A stretch of 64,000 bases of DNA, from NCBI GenBank assembly GCA_013398615.1, contig VZSR01003806.1, positions 19,902,788 through 19,966,787 of the forward strand, read 5' to 3'. This stretch comes from Brachypodius melanocephalos (lineage: Eukaryota > Chordata > Aves > Passeriformes > Pycnonotidae). Below the pieces are notes generated by a model. That model saw nothing but the letters and a program-made list of their open reading frames with translations. It did not search any database and was not told where the DNA came from. Shown here piece by piece: positions 8,911 through 21,372 of this stretch (position 1 is its first letter; every line of letters starts with the position of its first letter). The position numbers and the translations under genes were made by a program.

Positions 8911-11900
8911 TTCTTGAAGGGACACACTGGAATTTTGTGGGTGGGTGACCACAAAGCCACACAGCAAAGGCACCGGGAGGTAGAGCTCATCCCACCATCT
9001 CATTGTGTCCTTCTGCAGGGAAGAACAGTTTGGGAATAGAGATCACAGGGAGTTGAGAGCCCAGACCAGTGTATTACTGGTTCCTACACTTGCTCCTGGA
9101 GCTCCCAACCCAAAGAGAAGCTGCTCCAGGCACCATGGATGGTGAGGAACACCACAGGAACAGCCCAGGATGCTGGGGCTGCCAGCAAAAAGGCAACTTT
9201 AGGTGATGTACAAGCAAGAGAAAACCCAGATCTCTTCTCCACGATCACTGTTCCAGGCACGGACCAGGAAAATCCCGGCAGCACGGCTGGAAAGGCGGCT
9301 TTTAGCAGCTCTCTGCAGCTTGAGAGCCCCGTGGGCCGTGTCAGGGCTCAAGGTGAAACGCGTGCCTCTTGGTGAGAGGCCGGGAGAAGATTTAGGGAAG
9401 GCTGCCATCTCTTGGATAACTGAGATGACGGCAGCTGCCTGGGAAATGCTGCTCACGCACCCGAGGGATGCCCGCTCCAGCCCTGCTCTCGGAGCAGCGC
9501 AGGCTGAAGTTATTCCCGCTCTGCTCGTGCCCCCCGCAGGCCGATCCACGGCTTTATTTAGGGCAAACTGGGATCAGGTCTGGGAACGAGCTGATTTTCC
9601 GTCTGGCTTTCGGTGCCTTTCGGCGGTGGCTGCCTCTGTGAGGCTGGGGCTGCACGTTTGGAGAGTTTTATTTGAACCACCTTCCACCCGGCTGTCTCGG
9701 GTCCTGCAGGTCACACACGGGTGGGAGAGATGCCACTCGACTTGGGACAGCCTTTTGGGGGTCTCCTTGTCCATCCCCATTGCACCCCGGTGATTTTGGG
9801 GCTCCTTTCACCTTTCCACGGGAAACCTTTCGGCGTTTGCAGTGGCCACACCTGCCCTGCTCACCCTGAGGTGCAAACCCTGCATTCCTCTGGTTCCCTG
9901 TCCCCAGGGTCCCCTCCACTGCCCTCTCTCCCAGACCCAGCTGCTCCATGGCTCAAAAAGCATCGCAGCACCTGCCTGCCTGGTGGCCCACTTTGCTGCA
10001 GATTAAACGTTTGTCTAATGGCCATAAGCTGCTTAAACATGTCTTGGGCAAAGCCCCTTTGTGAGTATCCCGAGAATAAATGGCTCCCTGCTGGGACCAC
10101 TGCTATGCCCCCACTCCAGAGCGTTTCTTATGGATGCCTCATCTGTTTTCCTTCACTTCCGTGCCTCCAGTCAGCTCATCTCCTTTCCAGAAGTGAGGGA
10201 TTTACCCCATCGTGGACAAAGGGAAACGGCCTGTGTTGCACGGCCAAAGAAAAATCCCAATCTTGCCTCCCTTTTCCACCCTGCTCCATCTCCCCAGGAT
10301 ATCCCAAAGCTAACCAATCCTACATGTGTTTACCCAGCCAGCCAACACCACAATGTTTAGGATCTGCCAATGCATGAGTGTGCAGCACTTTCTAATTAGC
10401 CTGACAAAACCCAAATAAAATCAGAGCCAACATATCCAGCGCTTCCAGGATTTTCCACCCCCACATGCCTGTAAGCTCTGCATCATCACTGTTTGTCCTC
10501 CCTGCCACCTCTGACCAAGCTGTGACCTTTAACCTAGACCCAGAAAAAGCAGCAAATACAAATAAAATGACTGTCCTAAAGCTGTTTTTATTTTTGGCAG
10601 GCATGGGAGGAGGATCAAGCTGACCAACACTGGGAATATTGCTCCAAACAGTAAAAATTGTGATTTTTTTTTAAGAGAACTTTTTATCATGCTGACTTTA
10701 ACTTGTCACTCAGTTTTTGCCTCCTGAGGATGTGTGATATAGACCCCTCTGCTGCACCCATTTTCTTTTCTAAAAACAAATGCTGACTCTAAAATCCCAC
10801 TAATAACCCACCTACCCATGCTCTGAATATCCAGCACTATAATAACAGAAAAGACCCAAGCACTCGGAACAAGGCAAGGAATTCCAGTAACATCCTGTGC
10901 CCTAAAATCAAGGGGATTCATCCAGGGCTTATGCTATTAGAGGAGGTGATGCTAAGCTGGGGCTCCTAAGCCATGGCTCCTTGGACATTAGAGAAGGAAA
11001 GAGTGTGGGGGAGGTGGCTGGGATGGAGAAATAGGGAATGGCTTAGCAGTGCCAGGTTTTAGAGTGTCATGGAGGCTGGTGGCTGTGATTCCCCTCAGGA
11101 AAGAGTGGTCTGGTAGGAGGGAAGGACTCGTGGGCTGCATGGAGAGCTGGAAAAGAGGAAAAATGATGTTATTGCCCCAAAAACTGTTCTACTTTTCAGC
11201 TGGAACATGAGGTGTCCCCGTGGTGCTGGGAATCCTAAGGTTTTTGGAGGCAAATCCTTCAGCTGCCAGCACCCATGGTGCTGTGAGGGCTGGGAGAGAG
11301 CAGGAAAGGTTCTTGGGAAGGGAAGTGGGATGGCCACGAGGGTGGGAGGGATGTGGGCAGGGGGGGCGTTCCAGGAGCAGAACATCAGCAGAGACTAGGA
11401 AGGGAATGGTTACATTGACCAAGGTCATGTGGTGGCTTCATCAGGATCCGAGGATTTGACACAGGAAAGAGTTAGTGAGGTGCTGGAGCTGTGGCTTGAA
11501 GGCAGGAGAAATGGATGGAGGAATGATGTCAGGGAATAAAGGCAATTGGTGCAGTGCAGACCAAAGGGATTTAGATATAGTCCAGGGATACCACCTGGTC
11601 TGGACTGGGTATCATTGGAAGGGAAGAGTCACACCCCACAGGTCTTGTGGCAACCGCCAGCCCAACCTGTGGCCAAATGGCCCTTCCTGCTATTCCCCTG
11701 GAGAGTGGACTGAGGCCCTCAGTTCTTAAATATGATTAATGACCCCAGCCCTAATTACTGTGTAGGACCAGAGCACCTCAGAGCACCCAAATTCTCTCCA
11801 GAGATTTATAAATCTCTTAAGAGGTTTACAATTTAAACATGGTCTTGTGCAAGCCCCAAAGCCAAGACAGTGTGTCCAGTTGGGCTGGGTCTGCTATTAA

Positions 11901-12714
11901 ACTTTGTCAGTCTCCAAAACAGGATGAACCCTCCAGATGGGAATGGTTCCTTGTCCATGTTAACTCCTGAGCTTCCCAGGTTATTCCATCCAATGTTCCA
12001 CCTGAGCTGAAACAAGCAGTTCAGCAGTAGGAGTGACTATCTGTGCCCCAAATAGCTTCATTCCCAGTTGCAGCCATAGCCCCAGGGATTTTAATTCCAG
12101 TAGGGAGGAGTAGGACAGTGGCCACAAGGACCAGGAGCAGAGCAAACCAGAAGCAAAGACCTTCACCAGCAGTGTCAGCTCATAAAATACCAGGCAAAAT
12201 TGTAATTCATGCAAAGATAAGAAGCCTCTTTTTAGCTTTAAAAGTGAAAATGCTGGAACTGAGTAATTACTCCAGGCCTGACTATCCAGTCAGAAAGCAT
12301 CAGGCATTTCTGAGCAGTGCTGGGTGAGGGACCGACGGGGCTGGCTGGCATTTCATCCCAGCTTCCTTTCACTTGAGCAATCCGCTCCGGAGACTCTTGC
12401 TTTAGTCACTTTTCCAGCTCCTTGCACTCAAAGCTGCAGCAGCATGTGCTGGAAGAGATGCTAAATGTTATTTTGTGGCAGTTTTTCCTAAAAGTAACAT
12501 TTTTTTTCCTTCTCCCTGAATAGCTGTTTCTTGTGATACCTGGTGAATTTTCACTGAGGAATGTGGGCTCTGGTCAAATTGTACTTGGAATGCCTGAGTT
12601 TCTTCTTGTCTTTTAATTTCACCTGAAATTTAAAGGGGTGAGCGCATCATCTGCCCTCTTCTGCTGGGTCTCAGATGGTGTCAGCCCTTGAAATGACCTT
12701 CCTTGCCTCATGTC
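8911..12714. other. Unique intergenic sequence, locally GC-rich
   Basis: No interspersed repeat is visible over 3.8 kb. The part at 9240-9900 is richer in CpG than its surroundings and holds a 196-codon open frame (9203-9793, +) with no recognisable motif. An undetected exon or regulatory element here is possible but unsupported. Confidence 0.45.
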
Positions 12715-13489
12715 CATCCAGAGGGACCAGGACAGGCTGGAGAGGTGGGTCCATGTGAACTTCATCAAGTTCAAGAGGGCCAACTGCAAGGTCCTACACT
12801 TTGGTTTGGGCAGTCTCAGGCACAAGAAGAGGCTGGGAGGAGAATGGGACTTCTCCTGAGGAGAAAGATTTGGGAGTGATGGTGGAGGAGACCTGGACAT
12901 GACAGAGCCATGATCATGTCCTGGGCTGATCCTTCAGCATGGGCAGCCGTGGAGGGAGGATTCTGCCCCTCTCAGGTGAGACCCCACCTGCACAGCTGCT
13001 TCCCATCCCTGGGCTCCAACAGCAGGAGGACGTGGAGCTGCTGGAGAGAGCCCAGAGGAGGCCACTGAGATGCTCCAAGAGCTGGAATCCCTCTGCTCTG
13101 GAGCCAAGCTGGGAGAGCTAGGGGTGCTCACCTGGAGAAAAGAAGGATCCAGGATCCCTTCCAGTGCCTAAAGAGGCTCCAGGAGAGCTGGAGAGGAACT
13201 TGGGACAAGGGATGGAGAGACAGGACACAGGGAATGGCTTTCCACTGCCAGAGGGCAGGGTTAGATGATACTGAGAAGTAATTGTTCCCTGTGATGGTGG
13301 TGAGGCTCTTGCACTGGTTTCCCAGAGAAGCTGTGGTTGCACCTGGATCCCTGGAAGTGTCCAAGGCCAGGCTGGATGGGGCTTGGAGCCACCTGGGATA
13401 ATGGAAGGTGTCCCTGCCCATGGCAGGGGGTGGAACTGGATGACCTTTAATGTCCCTTCCAGCCCAAACCATTGTGGGATCCCACGATT
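12715..13489 (+). mobile_element. CR1 LINE, longest 3' copy in the window
   Basis: About 775 bp. It begins in the reverse-transcriptase C-terminal coding part (CCAGAGGGACCAGGACAGGC) and passes through AGACCCCACCTGCACAGCTG to the tail. Premature stops break the frame, so it is dead. Confidence 0.9.
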
Positions 13490-14394
13490 ACTTGTGTATT
13501 TTCCTAAACATACCTGAGATCTTTCCCAAGAGGAGCCAAAGGATGTGTTGGACATTTCATGGATGATTTTCACCTGTGCTCCAGGGTGCCAGAACACCCT
13601 GAGCAGCTAGCTGCACAAGTTTATCTTGATTCAGGAAAGAAAACAGTCAAAAATCCAAAAATGTTTTGTAAAGACAACAGAAGAGTTTGAGAATATTTGA
13701 ATGAAAAAAGAGAAGGAAACCACAGAACCAAAACTCTCTTTCCATTTTTCCCTGCCCGGTATAATACAAGTTACTGGATGTCACTGGGTGAAGACAAAGT
13801 TCAATGGAGGAGCAGGAATTCAGAGGTCCCTCCACAGTGTAAAGCCCATTTATGGACTCCTTTGCTAAAGAAGGTCACTGAGTCAACTGCTGTGACTGGA
13901 TAATTGCATGACCACGAACATTTGCAGCTCTGCATGAGAAGATCCTGTAATAAAGGTAATCAAATCTCATGCTCCAGTGCATAAGTGGATCTTCAGCAGC
14001 AGCCAGGGGAGAGTTTTTCCACCCGCACACCCAGAACGGTGCAGTCACTTCAGAGTGAGACGGAGGCAACCTCTGGTTTTGGCCATGGCCAGAGGCAGGA
14101 AGGAGGGTTTGATGAGCTGGTGGTCTAAGTGGGAATGGCAATTCCTGTGCAGGAGCTGAGGAGATCACGGAAGGGGCCGGGGGTGATTAGTGTGCTACAG
14201 TGAGCCACCGTGCACGGGGACATCCACGGCTCAGGAGATCGCCCCAGCAGAAAACCTTGGCTTGGAACGTTGGCAAAGCACCACGGGGCACTGATGCAAT
14301 GGAGTCTGAAATATCCTGGGAGACTGCAGATGACACTTTGCCCAGCTCAGGAGTGAGGAGTGATGAAGGAGCCCTCATAGATACCCAGAGATGA
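13490..14394. other. Unique intergenic sequence
   Basis: No gene or repeat recognised. It is AT-rich at first and mixed in composition after 14000. Confidence 0.5.
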
Positions 14395-14546
14395 TGTGGA
14401 CTCCCCATCACTGAAGGTGTTCCAGGACAGGTTGGACAGGGCTTGGAGCAACTTGGTCTGTGGAAGGTGTCCCTTCCCATGGCAGGGGGGTAGAATGAGA
14501 TGGTTTTCCACGTCCTTCCAACGCAAACCGTTCTGTGATTCTACAA
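14395..14546 (+). mobile_element. CR1 LINE 3' fragment
   Basis: CATCACTGAAGGTGTTCCAG to AACCGTTCTGTGATTCTACA. It keeps the ACTTGGTCTGTGGAAGGTGT form rather than CCTGGGATAGTGG, so it belongs to a different subfamily from most copies here. Confidence 0.85.
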
Positions 14547-14654
14547 TCCCATCCTCAGCAAACAGTGAAACACTGACCTCCCTCCCATGACAAGCCATTG
14601 GTTTCCATGTCAATGAAAAGCCCAGCCATGATGCTATCACTGCTTGGGGTGTCC

Positions 14655-14726
14655 TGTGCAGGGAGAGGAGTTGGATTTAATGATCCTACTGGGTCCCTTC
14701 CAGCTCAGGATAGTCTATGGTTCTAC
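14655..14726 (+). mobile_element. CR1 LINE 3' terminus, short
   Basis: GAGTTGGATTTAATGATCCT, GGGTCCCTTCCAGCTCAGGA, then CTATGGTTCTA. Confidence 0.65.
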
Positions 14727-14897
14727 TCCAAATCAGAGAGGAAGCATCACACCCTGACGGGTGAATTGATGGGTGTCAAGGATTGGGATCTACATGTATT
14801 TGTGTGGATAAATCAGGGAAAGCAGAACCTGTATAATCCCACTCTAAAATTTCCAACATATGCAAGAGAAAAAAACCAGGCATTGCAAAGTTCTTAA

Positions 14898-15112
14898 AAT
14901 CCTAGAATAGGTTGGGTTGGAAGTGACCTTACAGGTCATCTTGTTCCAACATCCTGACATGGGCAGGGACACTTCGCACTATTCCAGGTTGCTCCAAGCC
15001 CCATCCAACCTGGTCTTGGACAGTCTCAGGGGTCCAAGGGCAGCCACAGCTTCTCTGGGTAACCTGTGCCAGGGCCTCACCACCCTCACGGGAAACAATT
15101 TCTTTTTTTTAG
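14898..15112 (-). mobile_element. CR1 LINE 3' fragment
   Basis: On the + strand it starts with the reversed tail (CCTAGAATAGGTTGGGTTGG) and ends CACCACCCTCACGGGAAACA. This is the nearest reverse copy to the + strand copy at 14395. Confidence 0.9.
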
Positions 15113-15861
15113 AATATTTGGAGGGAAGAAAAGGGCACAGACAAGCAGCATCTTGGAGAAAAGTGCATCCAGCTATAATGTGAAAACTGCTCAGACAAAA
15201 ATGCCCACTGTGGGGGTAGAGGGGACCCCAAATTAGCGCCCTTCAAACCTAAATATCCAAGGGGCTGCATCTTTGATTACAGAGCCCAAGCTCTCCGTCA
15301 GGAGGCTGTGAAAGCTGTGATTTCTGCAGGTCAGCACAGGCTGGAGCAGAAATGGATGTTTCCCAGCAAGCAGGGAGCAGTGAAATATCCTATTGAAACA
15401 TCCTATTGAAAGCCAGCGCCAGGGATCTGCTCCCATCTGATCCACAGTAATTTCGCACAGTGGTGGAGGTTTTCACACGTAGCAATAAAGAGTGAGTTTG
15501 GGAGGCAAATAGCTGAAAGAGCAGAAGCACCTGGAAATGAAGGCATCACCTCTGGTCATGATTGCAGCTCCCTGACATCAGGAGCCAGCACCAGGCAGGC
15601 ACAGGATTTCCCAGCAGGGCCCAGCTGCCAGACTGTTACTCTGCCTTCACACTGTCAAACACACCTGGATCCACAATTCCCTGAGCTCTGGGGGAAAGTA
15701 CAGGGGGAACCATGGAAAACAGTGGTTCTGTTTTGCTGCAGTGCTGTGAGAGCCATCGTTCATCTCTGTCCACAAAACCCACACAGCCCACTTCAGGAGA
15801 GTGTTTTGGGGCCACATCCAGCTTCTTCCAAAGAAAAAAGGAGAGGTGCTGGGAAAGTGAT

Positions 15862-16296
15862 GCAGAAGAGGCAACAAAAATAATCTGAGAGCTGGAGCAC
15901 CTCTCCTAGGAAAACAGGCTGAAAAAGCAGGGATTGTTCAGTCTGGAAAGGGAGACCCCATTCTGACCTTCCAGTAATTAATGGGAGCTTATAAAAAAGA
16001 GGGAGAGGGACTTTTGGCAAGGGCATGGAGGGATAGGACAAGTGGAGAGACTTCAAACTGACAGACGGAAGAGTTGGGAAGAAACTGTTTGCTCAGAGGG
16101 TGGCGAGGCCCTGGCACAGATTGCCCAGGGAAGCTGTGCCTGCCCCTGGATGCCTGGAAGTGTCCAAGGCCAGGCTGGATGGGGCTTGGAGCACCCTGGG
16201 ATAGTGGAAAGCAGAAGGTGTCCCTGCCCATGGCAGGGTGTTGTAACAAGATGATCTCTAAGGTCCCTTCTGTCCTAAACCATTCCATGATTCTGT
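15862..16296 (+). mobile_element. CR1 LINE 3' copy
   Basis: About 435 bp, from AGAGGCAACAAAAATAATCT via GCATGGAGGGATAGGACAAG to CCATTCCATGATTCTG. It carries a 7-bp insertion (AAAGCAG) in the TAGTGGAAGGTG motif. Confidence 0.88.
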
Positions 16297-17361
16297 TTCC
16301 CAGCAGTGATGCCTTCAAAAGGAGCTTGTGGCACAACTCACCTGTTGAGACACGAGCTGTGGTTCAAGAGCTTTAGATGGGAAATTCAGAGCTGAATACA
16401 TCCCCCTCTGGCAGGAAAAATCCAAGGACTGGATTGACTGAGGCCCATGCACAGCCTGGATGGATGAATGAACAACAGGAATAGAAAATACCTTTAAAAC
16501 ACCAGGATCCCTCCTAAAGCTGGATGGCTGTCATGGCTTCAACCCTCAGGTGAGTTCCAGCTCCCAAGTCACCGTCTATCAACAACCCTATTACACAATT
16601 CCAGGTAGAATTACAGGCTCAGGAGGAAGCTGTGAGGTCCTTCCATGCACATTTTCTCCTGCAAAAACAGTGTTAGCTTGCATCTCCTGCAGCAACAGGG
16701 ATGTCTCCTTGCACTGCCCTCTCTGTACATAGGAAGTTATCCTTTGCAGGGGAAGATCCCGATTCAGCAAAATATTACACCTAAAATTAACCTGAAGCCC
16801 ATCTGTGCTCCTTGAAACAAGTGGCACTGGGAGCTGGTTTGAATATTCTGCCATGCAGACACGTCTCAGGATCAAGACATGGTAAGGGATAAGGATTTAA
16901 ATGTTTTGTTTAATCAAGGAGTGATAAAAGAGCTGCTGACAAGGAGGTGCAAGCAGTGGTGTATGTGATATCCTGAAAGCACATATGAGCAATCCAAGGT
17001 TGTTGGATTCCCTGTGAGAAACTTGGAGCAAGGAAGGGGGTGTGTGCTTGTCCCTGGAGTGTCACAACCCCACCCCAGCTCCTGAAAACAGGAGTTTGCT
17101 GCCTCTCACCCTGCTGGCCCGAGCACCTTGCACCAAATCCTCCTGGCAGCTGGGAGCTGCAGCCACACCGAGGAGGGAAACTTGCTCACGGGAGTGGAAC
17201 CGGCGGCTTCTCCCCGGAATGTTAATTAATGAGCAGCCACACTCCAGGCATGCTGCATCCTCACAGCACCTTGTGCAGTGGTGACTTGAAAGAGCAATGA
17301 GTGCCTTTCTCATCTGGAGATTTCTTGGGGAGATTTCTGACCTGTCCTAAGCAGGATCAGG
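16297..17361. other. Unique intergenic sequence
   Basis: No repeat or gene recognised. A 94-codon - strand frame (16591-16875) shows no domain. Confidence 0.5.
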
Positions 17362-17624
17362 ATCACAGAATCACAGAATGGCTTGGCTTGGAATGGACTT
17401 AAAAGCTTATCTAGTCTGACCCCTGCCATGGGCAGGGACACCTTCCACTAGCTCAGGGTGCTCCAAGCCCTGTCCAACCTGACCTTGGACACTTCCAGGG
17501 ATTCAGGGGCAGCCACAGCTTTCCTGGGAAACCTATGCCAGGGCCTCACCACCCTCACAGGGAACAAAACCTTCCTGATCTCTAAACTAAATCTCTCCAA
17601 ATTTAAACCCATTCCCTCTGCCAT
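17362..17624 (-). mobile_element. CR1 LINE 3' fragment
   Basis: ATCACAGAATCACAGAATGG is the reversed double tail; the body reads to CATTCCCTCTGCCATTCCC. Confidence 0.9.
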
Positions 17625-17675
17625 TCCCAGGACTGTTCATCATGTTCAGGTCTGTGAATTAAGTCTCTCTTTATT

Positions 17676-17826
17676 GAATCATAGAATCGTGGAATGTTTT
17701 CTGTTGGGGGCGCTGGGGGATGGTAATTAAAGAACATCCAGTTCCAACCCCTTGCCATGGGCAGGGACACTTCCACTAAATCAGGCCGCTCAGATCCTTA
17801 CCCAGCCTGGGACTGAAGATCTCCAG
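17676..17826 (-). mobile_element. CR1 LINE 3' fragment, diverged
   Basis: GAATCATAGAATCGTGGAAT, then CCCCTTGCCATGGGCAGGGA. It sits 50 bp from another - strand copy. A different subfamily or separate insertion is likely, because the tail is repeated. Confidence 0.8.
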
Positions 17827-19119
17827 GCATAAGGAGTCCACAGCAACAAGATAGGAATGGGAATGTGTCAGAGGAATGGGAATTCTTTCCTTTCTTAAGG
17901 TGAAGTATTCCAGGTGCTGCAGAGTGATTAGTTAAGCCTGCACAATCTCTGCTGGTGGTGGAAGGACAATTAAGAACTTTTTGGGTCAAGGTAGGTCTCA
18001 TTCAATAGGCCCAGTTTTGCAGTCTTCACCTGGACAGTTGCCCCACTGCAAGTACAGTGATCTGTAAGATTTAGACCAAGAGTTATTGTTTGCTGCTGTT
18101 TCAGCTTCTTTTTTCTTTTTTCTTTTTTTTAATCTTCTTTCCATTCTGCCCTAAAAATGCCAGAGCTCGTTATCCTCTCTGAGACTCAACCTGAGCATTT
18201 GTGCCGCAGACTCCCTCATGCCCCTTCTGATCAGCCTAACCAGCAGAGAACTGAGTCCCTCACACTTCTCTTTGAGGACTCCTTGCTGTCTTCCAGCTTT
18301 GCTTGACCTCCATGGGATTCCCTCTGTCCTGCATTGCCCATCCCCTGAGCAGAGCAGAGGGTGAGTTTCCCTGGCTCTGGCTGGGTTTACCATGGGAGAT
18401 GACACAAGGATCAGTTTGTGACACTTCCCAAAGACCAATCTCACCATTCCTGGCTCTCTGGCAACCTAAGAAGGAAGACTCGAAGTGTCATCTAATCAAA
18501 GGATCTATTGCTGAACAAGGTTCCTCTCACTTTGTCTGGTCTGGGTTGTCTTGCCTAATTTCAAGCCTCTAAAAGTTAAATTTCTGTGCAGTCAGCAGAA
18601 AAAGGATGGGCACCTCCAGAGCATGCTTCCTCCTGTCCCAAAATACATGCCTAAAACAGTGAGGGGAATTGCCTTCCAGTTGTGCTGGCATCCTCTCCAA
18701 ATCCTCCAGAGAAACTCTGAAGGATCAGCTTGGACAAGGAAGATGTCCAACTTCTCGATGGCTAAAACAAGGCGAGACGAATTCTCACACCTGGCTTCAT
18801 GTTTAGGAACCTCACAGGGAAGAACAATTCTTCCACTGCTTTATTAAGCAATCTTCAAGCTTATTTTTCTCTTCTTTCCAGTCTCTTTAAATGCCACTGA
18901 AGTTGCTGTCACCACAAATCAGAGTCACCAGAACTGCCTTTCAAAGCAAAACTCCAAACTGAGAAGAAGAGACATTGCTGGGAAGCAAACCCTGATGGGC
19001 TGTGTATTGCAGGGACAGGAACATGGGGGCTGCTCCAGCCTCTCCTCACCCTGGGCCATCCTGGTTCTGTGCATTCTCCAGGGGAGAAGGGTGCCCCAGG
19101 AGCATTAGAGCAGCTGAAT
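17827..19119. other. Unique intergenic sequence
   Basis: Contains a pyrimidine-rich tract (18100-18130). No gene seen. Confidence 0.5.
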
Positions 19120-19333
19120 TGCTTCAAATTTTTGCAGCTCAGGAGGACTTTCTTTACAAAATTGGTTGCTAAAAATTGGGACAGGCTGCCAAGCAAGATG
19201 GTAGAATCACCATCCCTGGAGGTGTTCAAGGAAGAGCTGGAAGTGACACTGAATGCTCTGGTTTAGTTGACAAAGTGGTCCAAGTTTGGGCTTGATGCCC
19301 TTTCAAGATTTTTCCAACCTGTATGATCCTGTG
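19120..19333 (+). mobile_element. Older CR1-type LINE 3' fragment
   Basis: ATGGTAGAATCACCATCCCT, GGAGGTGTTCAAGGAAGAGC and TTTTTCCAACCTGTATGATC. This is the 'AAGACTGGACGTGGCACT'-like CR1 branch and is more diverged than most copies here. Confidence 0.7.
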
Positions 19334-20204
19334 AAATCAAGGATTCACCTCACATTTTCTCCCTACTGTCTTACAGGACTCTTAGGAAGGTCCTATAAGA
19401 AAAGTAAGATCAAGGAAAACACTTGTCTTTAATAATTCCACTTTCCACCCATTTTCACCCCAGAGGACTCCTTGAACTCGTTGCCATTTGCCTCAAACAG
19501 GCTTTTCTGCCTAGTTCACATTCTGGAACAGACCAGCAGTTCTTTCCTATTCCCAGTCCTCGAATCCTCCAGGATTTTTCAGGCTGTACAGATGTCCTGA
19601 GTCCCTCTGGAGAGGTTTGTCACTGTCCAGCCTCGGCAGCTGTGTGTCCCAGAGGTCCTCATGCCCCAGCAGCTCTCATGAAATGATTTCCTCCCAAGCT
19701 CTGACATGAGTGGGGATCAACTGGTGCTCCCCAGTGCTGGCTGATCAGCTGGTAAATGGAGATTTGCTCCAGGAGAAATGTGCACCTACCCCAAGGTGAT
19801 GCTGCAGGATGTGTTTGAGTCCCGAGTGAGCCCAGGCTGGACAGTGAGATATGGGAATGGTGATTTATAAAAGAGCTGGAAGAAGTGAAGCAGAAAAGAG
19901 CCAAGGGAATAAAGGGGTTTTTTATGTTTTTCTGACTTCTTGAGGAAACCAGGCTGGGGAGATCACACCCTCAGAGTGCCCATCTCTGATTTTCTGTGTC
20001 TTTATCATTCCTATCTGCTCCAACAACTCCTTCATCCCCCCACCAGTTTCTACCACACCCCAAGGAAACAAAAGATATCCCATCAATGTCTTCTCCCAGG
20101 TAAAAGCTCCCAAAGAAGGGAATTCTTAAAGCCACTCTTTGTTCAAAGATGGTTGGTTTCACTTTATTTTGGGATGGGCTTTGAGGATGAGGCTTTGAGC
20201 AAAC

Positions 20205-20288
20205 TCCTCTAGAGGAAGGTGTCCCTGCTCATGGAATGAGATGATCTTTAAGGTCCTTTCCAACCCAAACCAGTCTGTGATCCTATAA
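20205..20288 (+). mobile_element. CR1 LINE 3' terminus
   Basis: TCTAGAGGAAGGTGTCCCTG to CCAACCCAAACCAGTCTGTG. Part of the CATGGCAGGGG motif is deleted. Confidence 0.8.
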
Positions 20289-20736
20289 TTTGTTTGGATG
20301 ATTTTTAATTTTTTTTTTAATGAGTGATTTTGTTTGATTAAAACCAAACTGCATCCCCAATGTACACCTATATATTTTACTTATCATCACATATCATCGC
20401 TCTGCTCATGAGTTCTGTGTAATAAACTTTATGACATGCCCAAAGTATTTGCCATGTGCTGCCATTTGCCATTAACTGCCACTCTTAACTAGGGAAGGGG
20501 GACTTGAGAGAGTGTGAGAGAACGGACATATACCTGAAAAAGTTATTTGGAAAAAAGTTTCAGTGGCTATTCAGGTTTTTGAGCAGAAAACTCACTGTAT
20601 AAATGCCACAGTTGAACACAATGAAAATGAAATTAATTTTCAGTGTCAAAGAAACATTTCTATAAATCCTACTGTGAACTCAAAGGTACCAATGAGTAGT
20701 GGGGATGCTCAAAGGGCTTTCCAGATGTCACCAATC
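20289..20736. other. AT-rich unique sequence
   Basis: Nothing recognised beyond two oligo-T runs. Confidence 0.5.
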
Positions 20737-21372
20737 AAGAGCAGCCCTGGGAGAAGGACTTGGGGGTGATGGTGAGAGGCTGGACATGCCCTGGCCCTGA
20801 AACCCACATATGCTGGGTGATTCCACAGCATGGGCAGCAGGGAAGGGGGGATTCTTCCCCTCTGCCCCACTCAGGTGAGACCCCACCTGGGGTCTCCAGC
20901 ACAGGAAGGACATGGGTTGGAGTGAGTCCAGAAGAGGCACCAAAATGACTGGAGGATGGGGCATCTCTTCTGAGAGGAAAGATTGAGGGAGTAGGGATTG
21001 TGCAGCCTGGAAGAGAGAAGACTCTGGGGTGACACAATTGTGGCCTTCCAGTGGGTAAAAGGAGTCAATAGGAAAGTTGGAGAAACACTATTTACAAAGG
21101 CCTGGAGAGACAGGACAAGGTTTCACACTGACAGAGTTAGATGGGGTATTGGGAAGGAATTGTTCCTTGTGAGGGTGGGGAGGCCCTGGCACAGGGTGCC
21201 CAGAGAAGCTGTGGCTGCCCCTGGATCCCTGGAAGTGTTCAAGGCCAGGTTGGACAGGGCTTGGAGCAACCTGGGATAGTGGAAGGTGTCCCTGCCCATG
21301 ACAGGGGGTCGCAATTAGGAGTTTTTTAGGTCCCTTCCAACCCAACCCAACCCATTCCATTACTCTATGACT
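20737..21372 (+). mobile_element. CR1 LINE 3' copy, about 640 bp
   Basis: Begins GAGCAGCCCTGGGAGAAGGA in the reverse-transcriptase end region, and ends with a triplicated CCAACCCAACCCAACCCATT before the tail. Internal deletions relative to the copy at 12715 are visible. Confidence 0.9.

Noticed and set aside
8313..8990. 225-codon - strand frame, with many similar frames at 13.1-13.6, 21.1-21.4, 26.1-26.7 and 61.0-61.5 kb
   Set aside because: All read through the reverse complement of the CR1 3' end (recurrent GRDTFHYPRLLQAPS-like text), so they are repeat-derived.
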